Assembly (NCBI RefSeq): GCF_900111765.1
Contig: NZ_FOIB01000001.1
Span: 248,001-312,000, forward strand
Origin: Myxococcus fulvus
Lineage (GTDB): Bacteria > Myxococcota > Myxococcia > Myxococcales > Myxococcaceae
Length of the DNA: 64,000 nucleotides
Direction of reading: 5' to 3'
Part shown: positions 7,846 to 17,820 of the stretch, one piece after another
Layout: every line of letters starts with the position of its first letter
Numbering within the stretch: the first letter of the stretch is position 1
The notes under the pieces: model-generated
Database searches by the model: none
The model's input: the letters and a program-made list of their open reading frames with translations, nothing else
Told to the model about the DNA's origin: nothing
Made by a program: the position numbers and the translations under genes

Positions 7846-10581
7846 TCAAGGGCGGGTGCGTGGCAGCTCCACGCTGAAGGTGGAGCCCACGCCCAGCTCG
7901 CTCTTCACGGTGATGAGGCCTCCCATGGCCTCCACGATCTGGCGCGAAATCCACAGCCCCAGGCCGAAGCCGCCGTAGTTCCGCTCGGACACGGCGCGCT
8001 GGAAGCGGTGGAACAGCCGCGCCAGGTTCTCCTCGCTGATGCCGATGCCGCCGTCGCGCACCTCCACGCGCACCGACTCCGGCCCCACCGTCATCACCAC
8101 GTGCACCGGGTTGCCGCGCCCGTACTTCACCGCGTTGCTCACCAGGTTCGTCAGCACCTGGTCGATGCGCAGCTTGTCCCAGAGCCCGAAGGACTCCGGC
8201 GCGAGCGTCAGCTCCAGCCGCGTGCCCGTGCGCTCCAGCTCCGGCTCGAAGCGCTCCACCACCTCGCGCACCAGCGCCGACAGGTCCAACGGCTCCGGGC
8301 TGAGCTCCAGCCGCCCCGCGCTGATGCGCGACACGTCCAGCAGGTCATGGATGAGCTGCGTCTGGCGCTTCACCTGCCGGTCCACCACCTCCAGCGCCCG
8401 GCCCAGCCGCTCCGGCGTGAGGGCCGTCGGCCCGCGCTTGAGCCCCGCCAGCAGGCTCTGCACCTGGAGCTGCAGCGCGCTGATGGGCGTCTTCAGCTCG
8501 TGGCTGGCGATGGAGAGGAACTCCTCGCGCAGGCGGATGGCCTGCCGCGCGTCGCGGTACAGCCGCGCGTTGTCGATGGCCAAGGCCGAGCGCCGCGCCA
8601 GCTCCTGCGCCAGCGCCAAATCTTGCGCGTCGTAGTCGCGCCGTGAGGTGACGAAGGACAGCGCCCCCAGCGTCTGCCCGCGCACCTGGAGCGGCACGCA
8701 CAGCCACGCCCAGCAGCCCTCCCCGCCGGACGGGCGCACGCACTCGGGCGCGTCGGCGGCGAGGCCCGTGCGCAGCTCCGCCTCACCGGAGGCCACCACC
8801 CGCGCGACGACGGCGAGCCCCGGCGAGGGCTGCCCATCCGACGCGCGGAAGCCCGCGTCCGCGTGCGCCGAGGCCACGCACCGCACCTGCCCGTCCTCGT
8901 CCGCCAGGAAGACGCCGCAGCAGTCCGCGTACGACGGCACCGCCAGGTGCGCCACGCGCTCCAGCGTCTCCTCCTGCTCCAGGCTGGTGGCCAGCACGCC
9001 CCCCGCCTCCGCGAGGAAGCGCTGCGCGCTCTCGCTGCGCTGCCGCTCGGTGACGTCCACCGCCATGCTCAGCACCTGCTCGGGGCCGCCGCTCGCCGGC
9101 TGCACCACCGCCGTCCACAGCGCCACCTGCAGGGGCGTGCCGTCCTTGCGCATGCGCTGCATCACCGCGCCGCCCAGCGACTCACCCCGGCCCGCGCGAG
9201 CCAGGTTGCGACGGAACTCCTCCTGCTTGCCGGGCGGCACCACCGGCAGCACCTGTCCCATCGCCTCCTGGGCCGTCCACCCGAAGATGCGCTCCGCGGC
9301 CGGGTTCCACATCTTCACCGTGCCGTCCGCGTCCACCAGGATGATGGAGGCCGGCGAGGCCTGGATGATGGCCGCCAGCCGCTCGTTGACCTCGGCCAGC
9401 TGCGCGCGCGCCCGCTCCTCCTGCTCCAGCAGCCGCGCCCGCGCCAGCGCCTGGCCCGCGTGGTGGGCCAGCAGCTCCAGGAACGCGCGCTCGTCCGCGT
9501 CGAACACGCGCGGCGCGGAGAAGGCGAACAGCAGCGTGCCCAGTGCCCGGCCCTCCACCGTCAACGGCAGACACGCCGACGCGGGGGACGGCGTGCGGAT
9601 GGCATGGTGGCGCTTCAGGTCCACCTCCGGATAGCGCTCCGTCAGCGCCTCGGGGGACTCCAGCCACACGGGCCGCGCCTCGCGCAGCGCCTCCGTCACC
9701 GGTCCTCGGCCCTCCAGCGGCAGCAGGCCGAACGCCTCCTGCACCGAGTCCGCGTCGTCATAGCCCGAGCACCTCAAGAGCCGGGCGTGTCCGTCCTCCT
9801 CCACCCACAGCCCGCCGCGCGCCGCGCCCACCGCCTCCACGCCCTGCTCGACGATGACCTCCGCCACGCGCGACGCCGACAGCACCTGGGACAGCTCCGC
9901 CGTCACCCGCTGCAGCCGCGACAGCCTCCCCGCGGCCACCTCCGCCGCCTGCCGCGCCTGCTTCTCCGCCGCGTACGCGCGCGCCACGTCCAGCGCCATC
10001 GCGGCCCGGTCCGCCAGCTCCTGCAGGAGCAGCTGCTCCGCGGCCTCGACGGTGCGCTCGGGCGTGGGGGCCTTCCACACGGTGAGCGTGCCCAGCGCCT
10101 TCCCCCGCGCGCGCAGCGGAAGCACCATCCACCGCGTGAAGGGGAAGTCCTCCAAGAGCCCGTGCTGCTGGGGCGGCACCAGCTGGCGCAGCTCCTCCGG
10201 GCTCGCGTCCGGCGCCCACTGCGCCTCGCCCGTGCGCAGCACCTCGCGCGAGGGGCCCTCGTCCGCGCGCAGCGCCGGAGGGCTGAGCGTCTGGAACAGG
10301 AGTCGGGCCTCGGGCGAGGCGGCGGCCGAGGCCATGGTGCGCAGCCACAGGCCGTCCTCGGACAGCAGGCGCAGCGTGCACGCGGCGCCCAGGAAGGGCA
10401 CCACCAGGGCGCACAGCCGCTCCATCACGGCGGGAGGCTCCAGGCTGGCGTCGGCCAGCACCCGCGACGCCTCCGCCAGCAGCGCCAGGCGCTCCTCCAC
10501 CTCCGGAGCATGGGCCCCGAACTGTCGTGCGTCCGCGTACCGGGATACCGCCATCGTCATCGCGCCCCCGCGAGGTGGCAT
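7846..10581 (-). CDS. Cytoplasmic sensor histidine kinase with GAF and PAS domains
   Basis: 911 aa with no clear membrane span. Approximate order: GAF 30-185, GAF 205-365, PAS 400-510 (IIQASPASIILVDADG), GAF 530-670, HisKA with phospho-accepting His in SHELKTPIS near 690, and HATPase to the end with N box DQVLTNLVSNAVKYG and glycine boxes DGGIGISEEN and GFGLGLWIS. It should bind small ligands or sense redox state in the cytoplasm and phosphorylate a separate response regulator. No receiver domain or regulator gene is adjacent, so it is an orphan kinase, common in myxobacteria. Start at 10581; a Met at residue 8 is the alternative. Confidence 0.92.
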   Translation of the reverse strand: MPPRGGAMTMAVSRYADARQFGAHAPEVEERLALLAEASRVLADASLEPPAVMERLCALVVPFLGAACTLRLLSEDGLWLRTMASAAASPEARLLFQTLSPPALRADEGPSREVLRTGEAQWAPDASPEELRQLVPPQQHGLLEDFPFTRWMVLPLRARGKALGTLTVWKAPTPERTVEAAEQLLLQELADRAAMALDVARAYAAEKQARQAAEVAAGRLSRLQRVTAELSQVLSASRVAEVIVEQGVEAVGAARGGLWVEEDGHARLLRCSGYDDADSVQEAFGLLPLEGRGPVTEALREARPVWLESPEALTERYPEVDLKRHHAIRTPSPASACLPLTVEGRALGTLLFAFSAPRVFDADERAFLELLAHHAGQALARARLLEQEERARAQLAEVNERLAAIIQASPASIILVDADGTVKMWNPAAERIFGWTAQEAMGQVLPVVPPGKQEEFRRNLARAGRGESLGGAVMQRMRKDGTPLQVALWTAVVQPASGGPEQVLSMAVDVTERQRSESAQRFLAEAGGVLATSLEQEETLERVAHLAVPSYADCCGVFLADEDGQVRCVASAHADAGFRASDGQPSPGLAVVARVVASGEAELRTGLAADAPECVRPSGGEGCWAWLCVPLQVRGQTLGALSFVTSRRDYDAQDLALAQELARRSALAIDNARLYRDARQAIRLREEFLSIASHELKTPISALQLQVQSLLAGLKRGPTALTPERLGRALEVVDRQVKRQTQLIHDLLDVSRISAGRLELSPEPLDLSALVREVVERFEPELERTGTRLELTLAPESFGLWDKLRIDQVLTNLVSNAVKYGRGNPVHVVMTVGPESVRVEVRDGGIGISEENLARLFHRFQRAVSERNYGGFGLGLWISRQIVEAMGGLITVKSELGVGSTFSVELPRTRP

Positions 10582-10819
10582 GGGAGCACGTGAAAGCAGG
10601 CAGGGGCATGTCCCCCGCGGCCCCCCGGCCGTCCTTCATGGCCAATCAACATACGCCCCCCTCTGACTGTTCGTTCCGGACGCCCGCTCCGTCGCGGGCC
10701 GACGGAAGGAGCCGGCCTGGGGCTACCTGCTCGCACATGTGCGCACCCGGACGTTGGAATCCACGAGGCCCGCCCCCGGGTGAGTTGCTACTGATGTGGG
10801 TTCGGCTAAAGGGGGTCGC

Positions 10820-12742
10820 GTGAAAGCCACCACCACCGGGGTACCGGGCGGCGAGGAGGTGCGGGAAGGCCCCGACACCTTCAAGCGCACGGCGCTCCTG
10901 GCCCTCGGGGCCCTGGGCATCGTCTACGGCGACATCGGGACGAGCCCCCTCTACGCGCTGCGCGAGTGTTTCACCGGTCCGCACGGCATCCACCCCACGC
11001 CGGAGAACGTCCTCGGGGTGCTGTCGCTCATCTTCTGGTCCCTGCTCATCATCGTCTCGGTGAAGTACCTCATCTTCGTGATGCGGGCGGACAACCGGGG
11101 CGAGGGCGGCATCCTGGCGCTGATGGCGCTGGTGATGCAGCGGCAGAAGGGACAGACCCACCTGAACCGCCCGGTGCTCATCACCCTGGGCATCTTTGGC
11201 GCGGCGCTCCTCTACGGAGACGGCCTCATCACCCCGGCGATTACGGTGCTCAGCGCGGTGGAGGGCCTGAGCGTGGCCACGCCCGTGTTCGAGCCCTTCG
11301 TCGTGCCCATCACCCTGGCCATCCTGGCGGTGGTCTTCGTCGTCCAGCGCCACGGCACGGCGGGCATCGGCGCGGTGTTCGGCCCGGTGATGTGCGTGTG
11401 GTTCCTCACGCTGGCGGCGCTGGGCGTGAAGGAGCTGGTGCACAACCCCGCGGTGCTGGGCGCGCTGTCCCCCGTGCACGGGGTGATGCTCTTCGTGCAC
11501 AACGGCTGGCACGGCTTCCTCGTCATGGGCGGCGTGTTCCTCGTCGTGACGGGCTGCGAGGCGCTCTACGCGGACATGGGCCACTTCGGCTGGAAGCCCA
11601 TCCGCTGGGCGTGGTTCGGCGGAGTGCTGCCGGCGCTGATGCTCAACTACCTGGGCCAGGGCGCGCTGCTCCTGCGTGACGCGAGCGCGGCGCGAAACCC
11701 CTTCTACCTGCTGGCGCCCTCGTGGATGCTCTATCCGCTGGTGCTCCTGTCGGCGGTGGCGGGTGTCATCGCCTCCCAGGCGCTCATCTCCGGCGCCTTC
11801 TCGCTGACGCGCCAGGCGATGCAGCTGGGCTACAGCCCGCGCATGGAGGTGGTGCACACCTCCGCCGAGGAGATGGGGCAAATCTACCTGCCGGGCATCA
11901 ACTGGGCGCTGATGGTGGGCGTCTTCACGCTGGTGCTGACGTTCCGCTCCTCGAGCGCGCTGGCGTCCGCGTACGGCATCGCCGTGTCCACGACGATGCT
12001 CATCACCTCCGTCATGGCCTACGTCGTCGCCCGCGAGCGCTGGGGCGTCAGCCGCGCGCTGGCCCTGCCCGTGGCGGGCCTGTTCCTCACGGTGGAGCTG
12101 GCCTTCTTCAGCGCCAACGCGATGAAGGTGGCGGACGGCGGCTGGTTCCCGCTGCTCTTGGCCGTCGTCATCTTCACCCTGATGACCACGTGGAAGCGCG
12201 GCCGCGACATCCTCGCCGCCAAGCTGCGCGCCTCGAGCATCCCCCTGAAGGAGCTGCTCGGCAGCTTCGGCGACCACCCGCCCGTGCGCGTGCCGGGCAC
12301 CGCCATCTTCATGACGGGCAACGCCGAGGGCACGCCCCCCGCGCTCCTGCACAACCTCAAGCACAACAAGGTGCTGCACGAGCAGGTGGTGCTCCTGACG
12401 ATGCAGACCCAGGACGTGCCCCACGTCCCCGCCGAGGAGCGCGTGGAGGTGGAGCCCCTGGAGCAGGGCTTCGTCCGCGTGGTGGCCACCTACGGCTTCA
12501 CCGAGAACCCCAGCATTCCGGACGTGCTCAAGCGCTGCCGGGAGAAGGGGCTCCAGTTCCAGCTCATGGGCACCAGCTTCTTCCTGGGCCGCGAGACGCT
12601 GATTCCCTCCAAGAAGCCCGGCATGGCCATGTGGCGCGAGGCCCTCTTCTCCTGGATGAGCCGCAACGCCCGCAGCGCCACCGCCTACTTCCGGATTCCG
12701 CCCAACCGCGTGGTGGAGCTGGGAAGCCAGGTCGAGCTGTAG
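10820..12742 (+). CDS. kup: Kup-family potassium uptake protein
   Basis: 640 aa from GTG 10820, preceded by AAAGGGGG; an upstream in-frame ATG at 10796 would add 8 residues but has no such site. About twelve membrane spans fill residues 20-430, starting with the family signature GIVYGDIGTSPLYAL. The C-terminal ~200 residues are cytoplasmic. Kup proteins import K+ by proton symport across the inner membrane. Divergent from the kinase gene with a 238-bp shared upstream region. A GC-rich terminator hairpin follows at 12777-12807. I see no K+ or c-di-AMP riboswitch in the leader. Confidence 0.95.
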   Translation: MKATTTGVPGGEEVREGPDTFKRTALLALGALGIVYGDIGTSPLYALRECFTGPHGIHPTPENVLGVLSLIFWSLLIIVSVKYLIFVMRADNRGEGGILALMALVMQRQKGQTHLNRPVLITLGIFGAALLYGDGLITPAITVLSAVEGLSVATPVFEPFVVPITLAILAVVFVVQRHGTAGIGAVFGPVMCVWFLTLAALGVKELVHNPAVLGALSPVHGVMLFVHNGWHGFLVMGGVFLVVTGCEALYADMGHFGWKPIRWAWFGGVLPALMLNYLGQGALLLRDASAARNPFYLLAPSWMLYPLVLLSAVAGVIASQALISGAFSLTRQAMQLGYSPRMEVVHTSAEEMGQIYLPGINWALMVGVFTLVLTFRSSSALASAYGIAVSTTMLITSVMAYVVARERWGVSRALALPVAGLFLTVELAFFSANAMKVADGGWFPLLLAVVIFTLMTTWKRGRDILAAKLRASSIPLKELLGSFGDHPPVRVPGTAIFMTGNAEGTPPALLHNLKHNKVLHEQVVLLTMQTQDVPHVPAEERVEVEPLEQGFVRVVATYGFTENPSIPDVLKRCREKGLQFQLMGTSFFLGRETLIPSKKPGMAMWREALFSWMSRNARSATAYFRIPPNRVVELGSQVEL

Positions 12743-13343
12743 CCGTCGTGCCGTAGCCCCCGGTCCGAGGCCGGCCCCGGGGCGCGCCCTTCACCCGCGC
12801 GCCCCGGTGTGGCCCCTCCCGCCCGGTGGAAATCCCCCGATTAAATCCCCCTGAAATTCCCTCCCCGATGCGGGAGCACCCCGTCCGGTTGCGTCCGGCC
12901 ACGTGAAACCCGCGTAGCGCCGTCCCTGGAATCCGCGTCTGTGCTCCAGGAATCACCGCCAGCGCTGTAATCCTCCGCCGCTGGCATCACTTCCGCTTGG
13001 GTGTCAGAAAAGACGCGCTGCGTCTGGGCACCCAGTGACGGTGTAACTCTCCGGAAACACGGGCCGACTCACCCCGATAATGGGGTGCTGCTCACCCCAG
13101 TCAGCGCGGTGACGCTACGCGTTGGGTGTGGGTGTGGGGGGCTCTTCGGCGCACTCCTGGTGCAGTGAAACGGTGATTTCTTCCTTCCAGGACAGAAAAT
13201 TACCGCTCACCGGCAACATTCGGCACGCTGTAACGAGAATATTTTCATCAGGCAGAAATAATCCTGTACTGACGGAAGGCAGCTCGTTTACAGTGCTTTC
13301 AGGTGTCGCGCAGAACCCCGTGTCCGAACTGAGGTCATCCCCC
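12743..13343. other. 601-bp intergenic region, structured and partly low-GC
   Basis: After the kup terminator there are several inverted repeats: CCTGGA/TCCAGG (about 12925-12950), GCCAGCG/CGCTGGC (12958-12964 / 12979-12985) and CACCCC-GATAAT-GGGGTG (13070-13087). From about 13160 to 13320 the base composition is clearly less GC-rich than elsewhere, with runs such as GAGAATATTTTCATC. No convincing gene is present: the frame of the next gene is open through here but has atypical codons and no start context. The region probably holds the promoter and leader of the hotdog gene and perhaps a small RNA. Confidence 0.5.
12777..12807 (+). terminator. Hairpin terminator after kup
   Basis: Perfect 10-bp stem CCGGGGCGCG (12777-12786) with CGCGCCCCGG (12798-12807), 11-nt loop, starting 34 bp after the kup stop. 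No long U tract follows, as is usual in this GC-rich window. Confidence 0.55.
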
Positions 13344-14366
13344 ATGCTCGACGTCGCCCCCGCCTCGATCCTCTCCTCCGCTCTCTCCTCCGGCGCCCCT
13401 TCCGCGACGCCCTGGAACGACGTCCCGCAGCGCGACTGGTCGAACCTGGCCCCGCACACGGTGCTGAGCGCGCAGGAGCTGTACCCGCGCATCTGCGTGC
13501 GTGATCCGTACTTCGCGCTGAAGGACGTGACGGTGATGGGCAAGGGCGAGGTGGTGGCGCGCATCCCGGTGCAGCAGGACCCGGACGCGGAAGCCGGCCT
13601 CATCGGAATCGCCGAGGCGGGCCGTCACCTGGCCATCCTGGGCTCGTGCGCTTCGGCGCTGGTGGCGCCCAAGGACGGGCAGCACTTCTACCTGGCGTGC
13701 GGCGCTCGGGGTGAGTGGCTGCGCCGCGAGCCGATGGCGCGCTCCACGGACCTGCTCTGGGGCCTGGCGCAGGCCAGCCTCACCGGCAAGCGCACCGCCA
13801 CCGCGCGCACGCTCCTGTCCGCGCCGGACGGCACCCCGGTGTTCCGCCTGGAGGTGGACTACAACGTGCTGTCCGCCGCCGCCTTCACCCGCCTGTTCGG
13901 CGAGGCGCGCCAGGACATGCGCCGCGAGCCGCGCCGCGACGACGGCATCCAGCGCACCCCCGAGGAGTGGGCTCGCCTGCGCTCCAACCCGTACGGCAAG
14001 GCGCTGGCCCTGCGCGACTGGCGCCCGGACGGTGAGAGCCTCACCGCGTCCCTGGGCCCCGTCACCCCGGAGATGTGCAAGGGCCACTTCGCCCTGCACC
14101 CGGTGATGCCGGTGGCGATTGTCGCGAGCGGCATGACCCGCGTGGCGACCACGCTCCTGCGCAAGCTCGAGGGCGCGCCGTGGGCGCGGGTGCTGGCCAA
14201 GGACGTGCGCCTGAAGGCGGACAGCCTGGCGTACGCGGGCCAGACGGTGGTGTTCGGCGCGCACCGCCGCTCGCGCGACGGCGCCAACCACGTCTTCTCC
14301 TGCCAGGCCTCGGTGGGCGAGCGCGTCGTCGCGGAACTGGACGTCACCTACGAGCGCGTGGAGTAG
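13344..14366 (+). CDS. Double-hotdog protein, FabA/FabZ dehydratase-like
   Basis: 340 aa from ATG 13344 (GAGG 9 bp upstream); the frame is open back to 13122 but that part is low-GC and atypical. Two hotdog-like halves are suggested: residues ~45-150 (with GLIGIAEAGRHLAILGSCA) and ~205-340. The second contains GHFALHPVMP, matching the FabZ/FabA active-site pattern GHFPxxPxMPG, including the His. Such proteins act on acyl-thioesters (3-hydroxyacyl dehydration or thioester hydrolysis). There is no acyl carrier protein or synthase beside it, so the substrate is unknown. Its stop is directly next to the stop of the convergent DUF2378 gene, with no spacer. Fold assignment is inference from motifs. 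Confidence 0.65.
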   Translation: MLDVAPASILSSALSSGAPSATPWNDVPQRDWSNLAPHTVLSAQELYPRICVRDPYFALKDVTVMGKGEVVARIPVQQDPDAEAGLIGIAEAGRHLAILGSCASALVAPKDGQHFYLACGARGEWLRREPMARSTDLLWGLAQASLTGKRTATARTLLSAPDGTPVFRLEVDYNVLSAAAFTRLFGEARQDMRREPRRDDGIQRTPEEWARLRSNPYGKALALRDWRPDGESLTASLGPVTPEMCKGHFALHPVMPVAIVASGMTRVATTLLRKLEGAPWARVLAKDVRLKADSLAYAGQTVVFGAHRRSRDGANHVFSCQASVGERVVAELDVTYERVE

Positions 14367-14948
14367 TCACTCCCAGGTGATGTCGTAGTCGACGCGGTCG
14401 ATGCCCTGCGGATGGGCCTTCGCCGTGCCCTTCAATCCCAACACCTTCAATGCGCCGGTGAGGATGCCCTCGTGGTACGCGGGGGGCAGCATGTCCCGAC
14501 GCACGCGCAGGGTGCCGGACTTGGGCCCCGTGGTGACGTACTCGCGGGTGCCGTACGTGACGGCCGCGCTGTAGCCCATCTGCGCCCCGGAGAAGAGCTT
14601 CTGCGGGTCCCCTCGGGAGATGATGCCGAAGATGAGCATCCCCGGGCCCGTGGAGTAGCGCGTGACGTTGGACTCACCACACGCGTGGTACACGGCCTCC
14701 TCGGAGCCCATCGGCTCCTCGAGCGCGTCCGCCGCCAGGTACAGCAGGTTCAGGAACTCCTGCACCGGATAGGTGCGCAGGTCCGAGTAGTCCTTGGCCA
14801 GCACGCCCACGCGCACCTGCTCCATCGCGGCCAGCCCGGCACGCTGTTGGACCAGGCTGAACACCGCCTTGAAGAACAGCCCTCGCACCGCGTCGCCGGG
14901 CTGCGTGGCCGCCAGTCGCGCGGCGAGCTCCGACTTGTTGGACGGCAT
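14367..14948 (-). CDS. TIGR02265/DUF2378 family protein
   Basis: 193 aa. Matches the Myxococcales-restricted TIGR02265 (DUF2378) family in length and in features I recognise: DAVRGLFFKAVFSLV near the N-terminus, a central L-x(2)-Y-P-V-Q-E-F-L block, then GPGMLIFGIISRGDP and a conserved C-terminus. It is soluble, without signal or membrane span. The family has many paralogues per myxobacterial genome and no known function. The presence of this family is the best single taxonomic marker in the window. Confidence 0.85.
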   Translation of the reverse strand: MPSNKSELAARLAATQPGDAVRGLFFKAVFSLVQQRAGLAAMEQVRVGVLAKDYSDLRTYPVQEFLNLLYLAADALEEPMGSEEAVYHACGESNVTRYSTGPGMLIFGIISRGDPQKLFSGAQMGYSAAVTYGTREYVTTGPKSGTLRVRRDMLPPAYHEGILTGALKVLGLKGTAKAHPQGIDRVDYDITWE

Positions 14949-15011
14949 CTCTCCACTCCTGCCTCGGTGACCGGACCTGGATGTACGGACGGTGAGCGGT
15001 CGAGCTTACCC

Positions 15012-15749
15012 TCACACCTCGTCGAGCAGCACGGGCGAGAAGCCCGCCGCGTCGCACGACGCCAGCACGTAGCGCACCCCGGCCCGCTCGCCGGTGAAGC
15101 CCGCGGGGATGCCCGTCGAGTGCAGGTGGCCGTACACGCACACCTTCGGCTTGAACGCCTCGATGGGGTCGCTGAACGCGGTGGCCTTCTCGTTGGCGTA
15201 CAGCGGCGGGAAGTGCACGGCGGCCACGCGCACCAGCGGCGTGGGACTGGCCGCCTCCTTCTTCTTCGCGTCCTCGATGGACGTCGCGAGCCTGCGCGTC
15301 TCGCGCTCCACGTAGCCCTGGTCGATGGGCTCGTCCCCCATCTCGCCGCCCGGCATCGGCGGGGCCTCAGGGGCCGTCCACAGCCGCGTGCCGGCAATCA
15401 CCCACGGCCCCATCACCGCCGCGCTGTTGTGGAGGAACGCCTCCAGCGTCTTGAACGGCTCGAGCAGCTTGCGCAGCTTCGACGCCGAGTCGCCCCACCA
15501 GTAGTCGTGGTTGCCGCGCACCAGGAGCTTTCGCCCCGGCCGCTCGTCCAGCCACTTCAGGTCGTCCATCACCTCGTGGGGCCGCGTCGCCCAGGAGATG
15601 TCCCCCGCGACGATGACGATGTCCTCCGGCCGCACCTTCTCGTCCCACGCGCGCTGCAGGGGCCGCGGGTGCTCCATCCACCCGAAGCGCTCCATGTCCT
15701 TGTTCCGCGTGGAGGGCAGGTGCGTGTCGCCGATACCGAAAAGCCGCAT
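15012..15749 (-). CDS. Metallophosphoesterase
   Basis: 245 aa from ATG 15749, preceded by AGGGGGG; the frame runs 55 codons further upstream but without coding character. Calcineurin-like motifs are in order: G-D-T-H-L (residues 7-11), V-A-G-D-I-S-W (near 45), V-R-G-N-H-D-Y-W-W (near 78), AAVHFPP (near 185) and Y-G-H-L-H (near 210). These residues bind two metals and hydrolyse phosphomono- or diesters. Soluble and probably cytoplasmic. Substrate not predictable. Divergent from the amidase gene. Confidence 0.9.
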   Translation of the reverse strand: MRLFGIGDTHLPSTRNKDMERFGWMEHPRPLQRAWDEKVRPEDIVIVAGDISWATRPHEVMDDLKWLDERPGRKLLVRGNHDYWWGDSASKLRKLLEPFKTLEAFLHNSAAVMGPWVIAGTRLWTAPEAPPMPGGEMGDEPIDQGYVERETRRLATSIEDAKKKEAASPTPLVRVAAVHFPPLYANEKATAFSDPIEAFKPKVCVYGHLHSTGIPAGFTGERAGVRYVLASCDAAGFSPVLLDEV

Positions 15750-16190
15750 GCCCCCCTCATAGCGGATGATTCGACCTCCCGCGCCTGGAACCCGGCCCGT
15801 GGCCCAGGACGCCTCCCACCCCTCTGGACGAGCCCCCATCCGACCCCGTGGGAAAAGACGAGGGACACCAGAAAAAGAGTAAAGCGGGTTTACTCCCGGC
15901 CTGTCCCGAAACACGCCACTGCGACACCGGCGGCCATTCCAGACGCGCCAGGTGGGTAGCCCTCTGTGGGCGACCTCGTGATTTCATGGGCTTGAAATGT
16001 TCACTCGGGTTTCGAGGCTGGAGTGGGGGAAGGTAGGGGCTGGAGCATCCGTGCTCCAGTTCTCGCCGATTGGGAGGCTGAAAGCGGGGAAATCGGGGTT
16101 GGCACGCATGGTGCTCAGGGCACGCCGCACCGCCGCTCCCGAGGACGGGTGCGGAGCGCAGAGCTGCTGATCCCCTCTCAAGGAGCTCCC
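15750..16190. other. 441-bp divergent intergenic region
   Basis: Lies between the divergent metallophosphoesterase and amidase genes and must hold both promoters. It contains one perfect hairpin (15877-15895, listed separately). A 62-codon plus-strand frame at 15848-16036 lacks a ribosome-binding site and any similarity I recognise, so I do not call it a gene. Confidence 0.5.
15877..15895 (-). promoter_or_regulatory. Perfect AT-rich inverted repeat
   Basis: GAGTAAA-GCGGG-TTTACTC, 7-bp arms and 5-nt loop, conspicuous because of its A/T content in this GC-rich DNA. On the minus strand it is followed by TTTTT, so it could act as a terminator or attenuator in the leader of the metallophosphoesterase gene. 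Alternatively it is an operator for the divergent promoters. The sequence alone does not decide. Confidence 0.4.
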
Positions 16191-17819
16191 ATGCACGTGT
16201 TGAGTAAGACGTTCGCGGCCACCGCCGCGGCCCTGGCCCTGTCTGCGTGTGGTCCGCAGCCAGAGGCGCCGCCGCCGGAGGCCCCGCCTTCCACGGAGGT
16301 GCCCTCGGGCGCGGCGGACGACGCGGCCCGCGCCATCGCGGACCAGGCGCGCCGCACCCCCAGCGAGCTGGACGCGCTGTTCGCCCAGGCGGCGAAGGAG
16401 TTCGACGTCCCGGTGAGCCTGCTCAAGGCCATCTCCTACACGGAGACGCGCTGGGAGCACGTGAAGGGCGAGGAGGAGTTCGAGGGCCGTCCCGCGGCGT
16501 TCGGTCTGCTGGCCCTGCGCGGTGACAGAATCACCCAGGGCGCGGCGCTGGCCGGCGTGTCCGAGGACCAGGTGCGCGGCGAGCCGCTGGCCAACCTGCG
16601 CGCGGGCGCGGCGCTGTTGTCCAGGCACGCCACCGAGGCGGGCATCGACCGGAAGGACCTGGGCGCGTGGGCGCCGGTGGCGGTGGCGCTGACCGACATC
16701 AGCGACCCGGACGTGCAGGCGTACTACGTCCACAACGAGGTCTACGCCACGCTGCGCGACGGCGCGGGCGCCTTCACGCCCGAGGGCAAGGTGGCCGTGT
16801 CGCTGGAGGGCGCGGCGGTGGAGGCGAAGTTCGCGCTGCCCCGGATGCAGGCGCTGGCGGCGGGCCCGGACTACGGCGCCTCCATCTGGCGCGCGTCGCC
16901 CAACTACAACGCGCGTCCGGCCGGCACCAACGTGTCGATGATCATCATCCACACCTGTGAGGGCGGCTACTCCGGGTGCTGGGGCTGGCTGACGAACTCC
17001 GCGGCGGGCGTGTCCGCGCACTACGTGGTCAACGAGAGCGGCAGCGAGATTTCGCAGCTGGTGCGCGAGTCCGCCCGTGCGTGGCACGTGGGCGCGTCCT
17101 ACGACTGCAACCTCAACGGCAGGGTGGACTGCGGCATCCAGGGCACGTCGGTGAACCACTTCTCGGTGGGCATCGAGCACGGCGGCTTCGCCAGCCAGTC
17201 GTCCTTCCCGGCCGGGCAGATTGACGCCTCCGCGAAGCTGTCCTGCGACATCACCAAGGGGCAGGGCATCGTCCGCGACAGCTACCACATCGTCGCGCAC
17301 GGCCGGCTCCAGCCCGCGTCCCGCACGGACCCGGGTCCGAACTGGCCGTGGAGCAGCTACATCAGCAAGATCAAGAGCTACTGCGGTGACGGCGGCACGC
17401 CCACGGGCACCATCGTCGTGGACAGCCACAACGCCAACAACGACACGGCCAAGGCGCGCGCGGACGTGCCCGCCTCGTGGGCGTCCGGCACCAGCGCCGG
17501 CTACTACGGCAGCGGCTACTACTACGCCTCCACGCAGCCCATCTCCGAGCCGGTGGTGTTCAACTTCTACATGGCGTCCGCAGGCTCGAAGACCATCGAC
17601 GCGTGGTGGGTGGCCGGCACCAACCGCTCTCCGGCGGCGCCGTTCATCATCAGCCACACGGGTGGCGACAGCACGGTGACGGTGAACCAGCAGGCCAACG
17701 GCGGCGCGTGGGTCGCCCTGGGCACGTACAACTTCGCCGCGGGCTGGAACCAGGTGAAGCTCAGCCGCTGGGCCACCGAGGGCTACGTCGTCATGGCGGA
17801 CGCCATCCGGGTGCGATGA
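16191..17819 (+). CDS. Secreted N-acetylmuramoyl-L-alanine amidase lipoprotein
   Basis: 542 aa from ATG 16191 (AGGAG at 16181-16185). The lipobox is ALALSAC with Cys at about residue 21. Residues ~60-200 resemble a lysozyme-like helical domain ([15 protein letters not shown]). Residues ~240-395 are an Amidase_2 domain with candidate zinc ligands in IIIHTCEGG and [14 protein letters not shown]. The last ~135 residues ([11 protein letters not shown] to VMADAIRVR) match the golvesin C-terminal-like beta domain found on myxobacterial hydrolases. It should cut the amide bond between MurNAc and the peptide stem, in self-remodelling or prey lysis. The next gene follows after 1 bp, so they may be cotranscribed. 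Confidence 0.9.
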   Translation: MHVLSKTFAATAAALALSACGPQPEAPPPEAPPSTEVPSGAADDAARAIADQARRTPSELDALFAQAAKEFDVPVSLLKAISYTETRWEHVKGEEEFEGRPAAFGLLALRGDRITQGAALAGVSEDQVRGEPLANLRAGAALLSRHATEAGIDRKDLGAWAPVAVALTDISDPDVQAYYVHNEVYATLRDGAGAFTPEGKVAVSLEGAAVEAKFALPRMQALAAGPDYGASIWRASPNYNARPAGTNVSMIIIHTCEGGYSGCWGWLTNSAAGVSAHYVVNESGSEISQLVRESARAWHVGASYDCNLNGRVDCGIQGTSVNHFSVGIEHGGFASQSSFPAGQIDASAKLSCDITKGQGIVRDSYHIVAHGRLQPASRTDPGPNWPWSSYISKIKSYCGDGGTPTGTIVVDSHNANNDTAKARADVPASWASGTSAGYYGSGYYYASTQPISEPVVFNFYMASAGSKTIDAWWVAGTNRSPAAPFIISHTGGDSTVTVNQQANGGAWVALGTYNFAAGWNQVKLSRWATEGYVVMADAIRVR

Positions 17820-17820
17820 C

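Noticed and set aside
15848-16036. 62-codon frame in the divergent spacer
   Set aside because: No ribosome-binding site, no similarity, overlaps probable promoters.
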